From assembly GCF_019175285.1 (NCBI RefSeq), contig NC_056523.1:183103130-183167129 (forward strand): DNA of 64,000 bases, written 5' to 3'. Source of the stretch: Sceloporus undulatus. Its lineage: Eukaryota; Chordata; Lepidosauria; Squamata; Phrynosomatidae. Under the pieces are notes generated by a model. That model did no database searches. It was not told the DNA's origin and worked only from the letters and a program-made list of their open reading frames with translations. Shown one piece after another: positions 40,001-52,200 of this stretch (position 1 is its first letter; each line of letters opens with the position of its first letter). The translations under genes were made by a program, and so were the position numbers.

Positions 40001-42496
40001 AAGTAACAATGCAGAGTACATTAATACCACATTTCATTTTTTTTCTGAAAATTTCTACTTTTTCTTGATACCTCCCCCCAATGTGTTTTTCCATGGCTTC
40101 AAAATTTCTGGAAACTTTTAAATCTCTAGCACTGTACCATAAAACATGTCATCTTGCCCTGCTCTCTACTCATGAGCCCCCCCCCCCCCCCATTTCTCCT
40201 TACGCAGTGGACCCTTCTGTCATTCTCCCTTTTTTTACCTCTACTTCCCTCACCAAGATGCCATCATTCTTCAGCCCTAACTGCCTTTCCTCCGGGTTCT
40301 GTGGCATGGAGAACACACACTGCTCTTGCCTAGCAACCAAAAAACAGAACAGACAGCCATATCTGCCATTGTTATTTCAGAATGGGCGATCCAGATCCAA
40401 AGTAAGGATCTTAGAGCCTGGAAACCATGCCCTATGAGGAGCATCTTAGGGAGCTGGGTATGTTTAGCCTGGAGAAGAAAGGGTTAAGAGGTGATATGAT
40501 AGCCCTGTTGAAATATCTGAAGGGATGTCATACTGAAGATGGAGTACATTTATATGCTGCAGCTCCAGAGACTAAGACTACTGAGTTCAAACTACAGGAA
40601 AAAAAGATTCCATCTCAACATTAGGAGGAACTTCCTGACAGTAAGAGCTATTTGACAGCAAACCTTCTTTGGAGGCTTTTCAACAGAGGCATGATGGCCA
40701 TCTGTTAGGGGTGCTTTGATTGTGTGTTCCTATATGGTAAGGGGTTGGACTGGATGGCCCTTGTGATCTCTTCCAACTCTATGATTATATGAGATGTCCA
40801 TTCAACCCAACCTTCCAAAAGTGGACAATGCCCCTTGATGATATTCAAATATGGCCTTTTGACTAGAAAAATATTTGAACAAAATTACATTTTTGAGATA
40901 GTGGTTGTGGAAAGTGGTGATTTTAAAGTCTGCTCCACAGGGCAGCAAGAGAGTAATGAGACAGCTACCAATACAAGAATATGATCTAGAGAGACTCTTA
41001 AGAGTTTTGAAAGAAAAATAGTTCTTCATAAATTTCTTGAGAGTGCAACTGCTTTGGTGAACATTCACATCTGTCGAGCATCTGTGAAATGGGCGTCTTC
41101 AAAAAACGTGGTGGTGCTGACTTAACGGGGCAGGATTTACAGGGCATGAGAAATGTTTGTTGCTCAATGAGTCAACTGCCCTTTGAATTAACAAGGGCAT
41201 TCAGCAACACTCCTAATTCGTTTATTGTTCAGGCTGGGGAACAAACATGTCAGTGGTGGAAATATGCATTGTCTTTAAAGTGCATCCTTGGTGTCTGGCG
41301 GAAATCCCTGTGATGGGAATTTGAAGTGGGTATGGAGGAAAACAGCAGCAGTTAGGGAATGGGGACAGGGACATGCTGTAACTCTAAAGAAAGTAGATTT
41401 TCTGTCTTTCATCTTGGGCTGCACTCCCAACAAAAGAGAGGTTTCATAATTTGGGTTCCTGACAGCTTTTTCATCCTAAAATTATCCTTTCCTTCCTTAT
41501 TCTTCTGTCATTAATCTTCTTCAGCTCATGCAAGCACCATTTTGGGCAAAAGATAGTCCATTTCTCCATTTCTTGTTAATTTGTTCAGGGTGGGGGGATT
41601 AGAGATGGAAAGGACAGAAGCAGGGAAGAATATGGAGTTTTAGCTTTGACAACTTGGCTCTCTTGGAGGAAGGGAGTATTCCATTTGTTTAGAATAAAAG
41701 CCCACATTTAAAAATATATATATATGAGATATCTTGGAGATGGGATCCAAGTCTAAACATTAAATTTATTTATATTTCATATGCATGTAACCTGATGGTA
41801 ACTTTATATATAATATTGTTTTTAGTAATTTTGTGTATAAAACAAAGTTTGTGTACACTGAACCATCAGAAAGCAAAGAAAATACTATGGAGATTATCGC
41901 ATTACCTACGCTGTCGGGATGGACCTGGGATGTAACTTTCTTAGGGCAGATCTTATCGCATTCACCCATCACTGGGCAGTATGCAGCCTGTATGAACCCG
42001 GGCATCTCCAGGCTTGTCCCACATATTTTCAAGAACAGGAAAATCTTGGCACCTGGATTAAATACAGACTGCATACTGCCCACCAATGGGTGAATGCGAT
42101 AAGATCCAGCTTCAAAAAGTTACATCCCCGGGTCTATCCTAGCAGCGAAGCTAATGCAATAACCTCCTATGTCAGCCTCCCATGTAGACATTTTTGAGTT
42201 TTGGAGAATTTTGGAGTTCTACGTTCGGAAGCCCCAACTTGTATTTATACCACAGAAGAGCTGGGGACCATTTCACATTACACACTTTCAGCACTATGAT
42301 TCTAGTTTAATGAAGTTTGCTATTTTGGGAGGGGTGTGTATAATTCTCAGACAGAAAGCTTTAGGATCTCCCCAAACTACAAATCCCACAATTTTATAGG
42401 ATGAAGCCATGGCAATTTAAAATGGAATCATGGTACAGTCGGCCCTCCTTATTCGCTGCTTTGACATTGTGGCTTTGATTATTATGTAATCAATAG

Positions 42497-42531
<35 letters not shown>

Positions 42532-45500
42532 GGAATCTCTGGTTCCTCCAGTATATCTCTATGGCTAACTTTCACAAAACAATGCATTTGAGGACCATGA
42601 AGATGTTTGTAACTGTTTGTTTTTATGTGCAATAAAATTTAATTAACAAAAACTTGCTATATGTTTGTAATATAAAAATGCAGCATGCTGAGCTGACAAT
42701 CACAGCTGTGGCTTCCTTGTTTTTGATGGTCCATTCTATTTCTATTGTTCATCATCACCACATGAAAGAATTATTAGAAGACTCTGAAATTAAAATTTGC
42801 CCATTGGATTTGTCTAAAATAACCATTATCTTGGGACGTAAATACTTGTTTATTTTATTCTCAAATGCTAAAATGAAACATTACAAAAGGTTTCTTCCTG
42901 CTGGGCTTGCATACAGACATCTTTGCATGTTGCTCAATGATTTTAGATGAAATTCTTCTGAAAGCCTATTGCTAAATAACTTTTTGTTTTCCTCTATTTT
43001 TTTCTCTCTATCATGTAGGGCTGAAAAAAAAAATCTTGCTGAAGATGTGGCATTTTTTTAGTCAGTTGTCTCAATCTGTCATTATACCTTTTTTTCAACA
43101 TCAAGGAAAATATTTTCAAATCTTCAAATATTCCCTACCACAAATCTAACAGCCATAAGATGTCACAGGGGAGAGCTAGATCTACAATCACTGCTTCCTT
43201 GAAGTTTCTGCACACAATGAAACAGGCAAATCACATTTTTTTGGTGTGTTTAAATTTTAAAGTGTAAATCAAGAGTTCCTGTTGTCTTTTCATGTTATCA
43301 GTACCAAACGTCTGTACAGCTGGCAGAAAGTCTATTGCTCTCCTGTCTTGGGGAGATCGTCTGAGCTATTTGTTGCTGTTGTGTGCCTTCAAGTCACTTC
43401 TAAATTATGGCGACCCTAAGGCAAACCTATCATAGGATTTTCTGAGGCTGAGAATATGTGACTTGACCAAGGTCACCCAGGAGTTTCCATAGTCAAGCGG
43501 GGATTTGAATCCTGGTCTCCAGAATTGTTGTCCAATTCATCAGCTGAGGTCAACTTGTTTTTTTTTAGCAACTTCTCCAAAAAATGGCTTGCTTTTTCAG
43601 CACAAATTATATGCATCTTTAGGAGAAGGTTTCATGGCTTTTTATTTACTTATTTTCCTTTTTTATTTGCACCTGGAAGTGCACCAGGCAAAGCCGTGGT
43701 GCTCCTCAAATCTCAGTGACTAATTCCCATGGTTGTAGAAAATGCTATTTCCCTCTGCCATCCCTTTCCTTGCATAAATAACTATTTTTCTCCCTGTGCC
43801 CCCGATCTGAAGGCCCAAATCAAGGAATCAAAACCCAATACAGGTTGAGTGTCCCATAGCTGAAATGGTGGAACCAGAAAATTTTTTGGATTTTGGAATT
43901 TCTTTTTGAAATCGAGAATATTTGCAAATACATAATGAGATATCTTGGAGATGGTACCCAGGTCTAAACATAAAATGCATGTATGTCTCATATACTCTTT
44001 ATACACATAGCCTGAAAGTAATTTTTATACACAATATTTTAATTAATTTTATGCCTGAAACAAACTTTGTGTACAAAGACCCATCAGAAACCAAAAATGT
44101 CACTATCTCCATAGAAAAAGTTTTGGATTTTAGAGTATTTTGAAATTCAGAATTCCAGATAAGGGAGATTCAACACGTACAAAAAATAAATAAATAAATA
44201 AATAATAAGCCTAGAAGTCTTATTTGAAGCAGCAAGAAGACAATCTGTGAGGAAAAACACTCCCAGCATAACTCTTGGCCTGCAGTGCCCCCTACCTCAC
44301 ATTGGTTGCGTAGACCTCGTTCCTGCAGGCGAGACCAGATGCTCTGAATGCGACCGGCATGCTCAGGGTGGTTGCTGTTGTCTCCGCATGAGCACTGATG
44401 CTTCAGCATGACAGAGTCATACACAATTCCTGCAATGAAAGGACAAGGGCACCGAAGTCACCCATAAAGTTTTTTCTGGCCACTTTTCTCTTGGATCAGT
44501 TGAGTTCCTGGAACTGATTAGAGCATGCAAACCCAGCACATTGTACAACCTGTCCAGGATGTAGTATAAACTGCAGGAGAGGAAATGTGACTTTAAGTAT
44601 TTACTCTTGTCGGTAAACTTTCTACAGATGGACATTGCTGATGCATTGTATAATTTTTTTGTCAGCTACCCTAAAAACATGTATGCTGCAAGTTACAAAA
44701 TATGCATTTTAGAGTCAAATGAATTAACAATAAATTTAATCGTCAAACTACCATATATACTATATATGGTACTATTTTAGGGTAGCTGATACTATAAGTT
44801 GACCTCATGTATAAGTTGAGGGCAAGTTTGAGGGCCAAAATTATGGATTTTGATATGCCCCGTGGATAAGTCGATGGTAAAATTTAGGAGCATGAAGCAA
44901 AGGAAAATGATGCCAAAGAACTTACAAGATTCTATCAGGCATAAATGTTTGGGCTCACCTTTAAGGATGGATGGATAAGAGAGACAATGTGTCAGTGCTT
45001 CATTTAGGTTGCAAACTGTAATTGTAAACTGTGCTAAGAGAGTGCTAAGTTCACTATTAGGCACTATAGAAATGTAAATGATATTGCTATTGCTAGGTGC
45101 TCTCAGGATGGATAAAGCTTTTGCTTTTCTGCCATTCTACTCACAGAAGAGGATGGCTCCTTTTTAAATAAGAGTTATTAAAGTACAGTATTTACATTGG
45201 CCCATGGATAAATTGATCTGTTTTTTTAATCCATTTTTTACTACAATTTCTGGACTTCTACATGAGTATACATTAGTAACAACAAGAACAATTCTAGTCT
45301 CTAACAAGTTAGGAAGTACTGATTTAGCCTTACCTTTCCCAATATTAAAATCTTTCACATAACAAACCATTAGTTCTCTATGGGTTTTTCAAAATATGGC
45401 TCAACAGTCACAAAATCAGCTTCACTCAACTGCACTCTGAAGTGATACAGTCAGACTCTTGAAAAGTTGCCTGTTTAGGCTACAACTCCAGTGGCCATGT

Positions 45501-46156
45501 TGGCTAATGGATTCTGGAAGAGGCAGTCCAAAAAGGGGGCATTTCCTAGCCATGGATATAGTCCAGTATGAACTGTATGTAACACACATTATTTCTACAC
45601 TTTTCAAGTAGCCTTAAATGAGGCTTGATGAAGACATAATGATGTTTGGCTGTGGTTCATGGTGTTTAGGGGCCTTTGGGGAAAATAACCTATTTTGTAT
45701 GTGTTTGAGGTGCAGCCCTTCAAAGTCTCCTAGGGTGTATGTGTGCACTCCTTCACCACCCACACCTCCCACAGCCCACTCCTGATACAGTGGGAAATCG
45801 TCCTGTGCTCTTCCATGCAGGGATTAAACCCTTTGTACCACAATCAAAGAACAGCAAGATCTGCTCCTTCTTTCCAGTACTGTACTTCTTTGCAATAACT
45901 GAAATTATGCTGTGGAACCACAAACACATATTCCAAATTCATCTAGGAATTCCAGCTGTCTCAGTCAGCATAAACCAATATATATAAATTTATTATTTAT
46001 CAAACATAATAATCAAACATAAATCAATACATTTTGACAGGCTACCAAATTTACTTTGGTTAATTTGAACACATAGAGGTGTTCTGGTGCTAGCAGAAGC
46101 CCTTAACTCTGAGAAAAAGAGGCAAAAAGAATCACATTGCTGCAATTTCTGGTAGG

Positions 46157-46200
<44 letters not shown>

Positions 46201-49200
46201 TATATAGTTCTGACTTATGGCACTTCCCAGTAGCCCCAGCCACCTTGACTAAAAGTAGGGAATTGTGGGAGCTGCAGTCCAAACGATCCAGGGGGCCATT
46301 GTCTGTCCATTCCTGTCACAGGAGATCAGAAATTTGTGTGGGAAATTTTACCTGTGGTGAACCGTGGTTTGGTAGACTGCTCCTGTACAGGGGTTGGCAG
46401 GGATTTGGAAGATGTATCCTGGCTGGGCAGGGAGGCAGTGGCTGGGGCGGGTGATGAATGAGCTCTGGAGAGTGGCCGGTGGCCTCCACGGGTAGCAGGG
46501 ATCAGGAGTGAGTCGGCAGGAGGCTGTCTCCGGAGAAGCTGGTGCTGCTGGATACGTTGCTGCTGCTCCCAGGCGTACTGGGCCTGTTGAAGGGATTAAG
46601 ACAAACACCATGTTATAAGGGGAACCCCTTTCTCTAAAAACTAAACTGGCTGTTGCTTCCATCCTGGTCCTTCCTCAACCCATAGCACATGGTACTGTGC
46701 TTCCATGTTGTCTCTGCTGATGCTGCCCTCTGGAGATTTCAATTGATGCAGACATCTCATTGGCTTTTTGGAAGCATCATATTGTGAAGGGCAGGGCAGT
46801 AGGAAGAAAAAAAAAAGAAAAAAGGAAGGAAGAAGATAAGGGGGGAGTGTGAGAAGGAAAGAGAGAGAAGGAGAAAGAGAGGAAGTTAAGAAGAGATTGT
46901 GGCATATTAAGGTGCATAAACTATGGCCAGATATGCATAGAAACCATCAAAGCAAATCAAAAGGCAAGGTATGAACAAGGTATGATCAGAGCTTATCTGA
47001 TCTTGGAAGCTAAGCAGGGTCAGCCCTGGTTAGTACATGGATGGAAGACCACCAACAAATACCAGGTTGCAGTAGGCTATACTTCAGAGGAAGGAACTGG
47101 CAAAACCACCTCGGAGGATTCCTTGTTTAAGAAAACTCTACAAAATTCATGGGGTCGCCATGAATCAACTGGTGACTTGAAGGCACATACAAGCACACAT
47201 GTATCTCACCTTGCTTATCCCTGGGAGATTCACAAGCTGCCATCAAAATGGAGCCTGTTCAGCCCTTTGTGAATGAGAGATAGAGAGAAAATGATAGGAA
47301 GAGAAAGGAAAAGGGGAGAAATAAAGGGTTCCTTCACATGGGGCAAAATGCTCATTTCCTCCTCCTTTTCCCTTCCAATACCTGCTGAAGGACATGTTCC
47401 TCTTGAGGCTGGCCCAGTCTGGCACTCCTTTCTGCCTCCTTACTGCCGCTTCCTGCTGACGAAGGCTCCACCTGGCTCTGAGGCAGGTCACTCAGATCTC
47501 CTCCTGCCTCCGCCTCCATATCTTCAGAAGAGGGGATCTGCTGCAGTCGTGGCTTCTCACTCTTGGACATGCGCTGTCGAATGACAAGCATGGATGAATC
47601 TGTCAACTCTGGTTTACCTCCGTTTCCTACTTTTCCAAACTGCGTGAATTTTGAGGCTTTTCCAAAATCATGGCGTGAAAATTTGTGAGCACTGTTCAAC
47701 ATTTCTTTTCATGCGTGCCTTTTGTTTTGTTGACTGTTTTGCCTAATGTGTACACTTTGGAAAGTAGCTTCCTTAAGACAACGAATAGATGATAATTTCA
47801 TGAGTGTAACCATTTCTGTGTGTATTTTTGCCCCACCGTATGCATTTCTCCACCCTTTTTTACTGGAAAATTCAACTGAATTTCAGTTCACCTCTCAATT
47901 TGATTAGGTTTGTCTGCCTTTCTATGGCACATGAAATTTCTCCACACTCCACACATGTAAATACATTTAGGCTGTGAATATCATATTGCAATTTCAAGGT
48001 ATAATTTTCATTTTGCTAGCTGTTTATGTCACAAATCTTGGCATGACATTCAGTGATATATGAGAATTACGATTTATGAATAACGTCAGTACAAAAAACA
48101 TTACTAAGGATTCTGTATGGTGTGGTATGGGAGGAAGTCAATGGGGGAGTGACACCATAGGTTAATGCACCAGGTGACACCAACCTTAGTGATACCACTG
48201 ATCTTCACCAACAATGCATAGAAGGACTGCCAAAATATCAGTGCCTCTACACATACTCCCTTCTCTCCCTTCCTCCCTCTTTCTCTCTCATTTGGAAAAG
48301 AGAAAACCAGAGCCCACCTTGCCCAGCAGTGTCTGCTGCTTCAGCCGCTCAAGGAAAAGGGTGTGATGTTGCTGGTAGGCCAGCTGTTGTTGTACGGCTC
48401 TGGAGCTGGGTGGCAGGGGCTCTGAACGTGTCCGTCCCAAGGGCTTGTGGATCGGCACTGAGAGCCGCTCTGGGGGAAGCACCGAATGGCTGAAGTGAAA
48501 GGGAACCGTTCCCAGACCTGGAACTGCAAGGTGGGCAGACAGAGGCATAAAGGTAGGAAAGGAAAACTCACATTAAGGTTAAGGGCACTATTCACTTGTT
48601 GTGCTTAAGGGTTTGGTCTGGCATGAGATAAAGAGACCACCCTTACAATCCAATGCCTATTTTCTTGCCTGAAGCAGGCTTTATGTCCACAGTACATATG
48701 AGGCAGTTCAAGAAGCAAATCTGAGTGTTTCTTTGTGAAAGCATCTTCGTTTTACTGTTTCTAAATCCACAAAGCAGGCAGACTCTTTGAAAACATGGAT
48801 GGCGCTTTTAGTGCGTCATTCAGTAGGAGTCCTGCTGTTTTCAGACTGTCCTCTCAGTTTCTGTCATGTTTGAAAAATGTAAACAAATGGACAAAAACAG
48901 AGTCTGGATTTTTAAAAAAACAATAAAATTTGGAATTCTGCACTGATTAAAGCACCTAAAGCTATGGACATGCCAAATTCTTTGCTGGTATTTGATTTTA
49001 GGAGATTATACATCACCGGCTATAAACAATAGTCCTTAGCATATTCTATCTCTCCTTTTATTACAATTTTTCTATTTTCTCTCTCTCTCTATTTTTTTTT
49101 TTTTTTTGCACAGTATCATTTGTCTTTCTAAATCACAAAAGTGCAATCCCAGTTCATGCAGTTACATCTCCTTCTCATTAAGTCATCCAACCACTTGAGA

Positions 49201-52200
49201 TTTATGTCTGCTTTGCCTCAGCATTCCTTCTCACTCACTCACAAAATTATTACAGTTAACATAATGGTCTGTTCTTTCTTGAAAGTGGTCACTAAAAGGG
49301 TAAAACATTTGTAAATTAAAAACAGGAAAATGATACTTTAAACACGCTTTTGTCAGAACTTCTGACAATTATAGGGCAGAGTAGAAATTAAACATGAGTG
49401 CCAAGGAGAAAAACCAAACAAACCAAAACCAAAAAAAGAAAAAAAAAAAGGAAAGAAAAACAGAGGGGAATGAAATCAAAAGGCCTAACAGAGCCTTCTC
49501 CAGACATAAAAATGGTGGGAATACAATTAGCATGAATGTGATTCTGCCCATGCCTACAGAGCTAAGTGGCAACTGTCAAGGTTGGTGCAACATTGCAGTT
49601 GTCTATTCAGTGGAACTTGCTTCCAGAAAACTGGGTGTAGAACTGCCAAAACACTGGGAAGGGGGGCACTTGAGGAAGGAACCCAGGTCCCTCCCTTCCT
49701 TGTTTTCTTTTTGTCAACCATAAATACACGCAGCTGCTATGCAGGACCTACAAAATTTATCTCTGTGCATTAACATAACTTTAGTGGTCTCTGGGTACAA
49801 TGTTAAATCACTCAGGATCTTTCAAGGAAGACAAAGCCCCAAATAGAAGGAAGATATAAATAAGGTAGGGGAGGGCAATTATTTTGTTTCTACATGCTAG
49901 CTAGGGCTGATGGAAGTTGTAGGCCAAAAAATTTGGGCAGCGGTATGATTTCCACCCCAACATAAGAGCACAAGCAAGAGGGTTTATAGATTTGTGGGTA
50001 ACCAAGCAGAGAAAGGAAGAACTGTTTTCGATGGAGGAAAAGAAAAAGAGTACCATTTGGAGGAACTGAGTTTTCTTCTAGAAAAGAGTTTTCTTTTAGA
50101 AATAGGTTGTCTCAGTACAAAAGATTATTCATTCATTCAATTATTCATTAATTAATTCAATTTATGTCCTGCTGTCTTCCTGCTAGGTGACACAAGATGG
50201 CTTTAAAAAAACAGTTTAGTTAAAAATATACTATTACAAACGTTTTTTAACAAAAATAAACATCAGTTCTATTAAAATACATAGTTAAAACAGTTTTAAA
50301 ATATTTTACATTTTAAAGCATGATTAAAAGCATGCAAAATAATGTATAGCTGTATACCTCTTTGAACCCTTCTCTGCCATATGATTAATCAAAGGCCTGC
50401 CTAAATAAAAAGGTCTTAACCTACTGAAAAGGGGTTAAGAAGATCAGGGAGGAGGCTACCTGATCAGGGAGGGGGCTAACTGAGGCACAGTACAGACGGT
50501 GCTCAAGTGCTGTGCTGGTGCTATACTAGGGTTAAGGGACCGCGCAGCAACCGCACGGTCCCTAACCCTAGTATGTACAGGTGACGTAACAATGGCAGCG
50601 CCCTGTATACATTGTTATGTAAGTGCTGCACGGTGTCCGCATGCTGCCGTGTGGCACATATGTAATGAGCGTACAAGTGGCACACTTGTTACACCGGCCC
50701 TGCGGCTTTAAAAGAACACACTTTTTGCAGGTTTTTTTCCCCTCCACAGGGAAGCCACATGGTTTGGCGGCTGCGGCTTCCCTCCAGAGGAAAAAAGGCC
50801 ATCGCCAGACCAGACATTAAGCAAGGTATGTACCAGACATTAAGCAAGGTATGTACCGGGCCTCAACCTCCTGTGGGAGGGAGTTACTCAGTCTAGGAGT
50901 AGCCACTGAGAAGGCACTCTCCTGTCTCCTCACCAGGTATGCCTGTGAAGGTGGTGGCACCAAGAAAGCCCTCACCAGAAGGTCTTAGACCTTTATCACA
51001 CCAGCCTACAGTCCTGTCACAATTGCACAAATTTAAGGATGGAAGAATACTGGTTTGGCATCATTTTTTATCACACTTTCCCCCATGATAGCGCTTTGGT
51101 AATCTATGGTTGTGTGATCTATTTTCTACACTGTCAAATGCACGTTGGCAGCTGAGATAGCTGATTCCCCAGACCCTCCCAAAGCACATTGACACAGCAG
51201 CCCTGTCCTGGGGGTGGGGCAAGTGATCATGGCTGTCAATTGTTTCCCTAAGTTGGCTTTTGAATGAATGTGCGCACAGCAATTGACTTAGGGAAGGTAT
51301 TGGCTGCAGTGATTGCTGTTATCTACCCCTATCCAGTTATACAGTTATCAATCCTCAATCTGACCTACCTCACACGGGTACTCATGAGGATGAGCCACCT
51401 ATGTAATCATCTTATTTGAGGAAAGGCAGGACATAAATATAATGAGAGAGAGAGAGAGAGAGAGAGAGGGAAGGAAGGAAGGAAGGAAGGAAGGAAGGAA
51501 GGGAGGAAGGGGAAAAGACAGATTTTTGTTACTCCTTAATACCTACAACAGCCTCATGCTGATCTCTTCTGAACCCAAACCTGACATCATGTTAAAGAAA
51601 CATTTCACTGCCCCATTCACTTCCATTACACAAGGACTCAGTACTCACCTGTCACAAGAGGAGGATGGGCAAGTGAGGGCTCCAGAATGATCACAGGCTG
51701 AAGCCGAGTGGATAAGGGGCTTCCAGGCTCATGTTGCTCCAAGCTGGTGGGCAGAAACAGGGGTGTGTGGGTGCTGGTGAGGACAGGCACCTTGTGGGCA
51801 AGGCCTGGGAGTGTCCTGTGATCTCCATCCCCCTAAAGACACACAGAAAGCTAATTGGATAATATGGATAAAAGAGCACTTCCTTGAATCCACTAAACTA
51901 ACTTATCAACCCTCAAATGGTTGACTTACCAGGGATCTTATTTTCATCAGTGGTGAATAGAAAGAAGACCATAAACTCTCGCAGTACTGCTGGGCAATTT
52001 CTGATGGTCTTCTAACTGCCTTGTTAGGCTGCCGGGATTCCCCCCAAAAGATAGCTGGATCTTGGTACAACCCACCATGCTCATTTTACATTCTTAAGCT
52101 CGAATGGCTATATGGAACCACTTCACTCAAATTAACTGTGTATAAAAAACTATGAAGAGGATACTGAACTCACTTTGTGCATTTCTAACATGTGGAGTAT

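Larger units (their letters stand above)
34335..44295 (-). other. Largest HDAC7 intron (10 kb), dense in repeats
   Basis: About 10 kb separates the exons for residues 445-488 and 489-528. It holds pogo-like, hAT and palindromic elements, a decayed LINE with coding traces, a CR1 end and a nested foldback element, all listed separately. The part 38700-39300 and 42660-43340 looks unique and AT-rich. Confidence 0.7.
44430..46351 (-). other. HDAC7 intron
   Basis: Contains an old TATAAGTTGACC-type element (44750-44890, resuming 45190-45270) interrupted by the tail of a Sauria-type SINE (45010-45092), and a CT/GT microsatellite. The rest looks unique. Confidence 0.6.
48524..51648 (-). other. HDAC7 intron
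   Basis: Contains LINE 3' sequence (50140-50960) with an inserted palindromic GC-rich element, and an AG/GAAG microsatellite at 51443-51510. About 48600-50100 looks unique apart from a short T run and an A run. Confidence 0.6.

Noticed and set aside
34122-44424. Two separate HDAC genes split at the large intron
   Set aside because: Exons on both sides join in frame (QCE|CLRGRK) and together match one HDAC7, with no duplicated exon.
51443-51510. CRISPR-like or regulatory array
   Set aside because: It is a plain AG/GGAA microsatellite without spacers.
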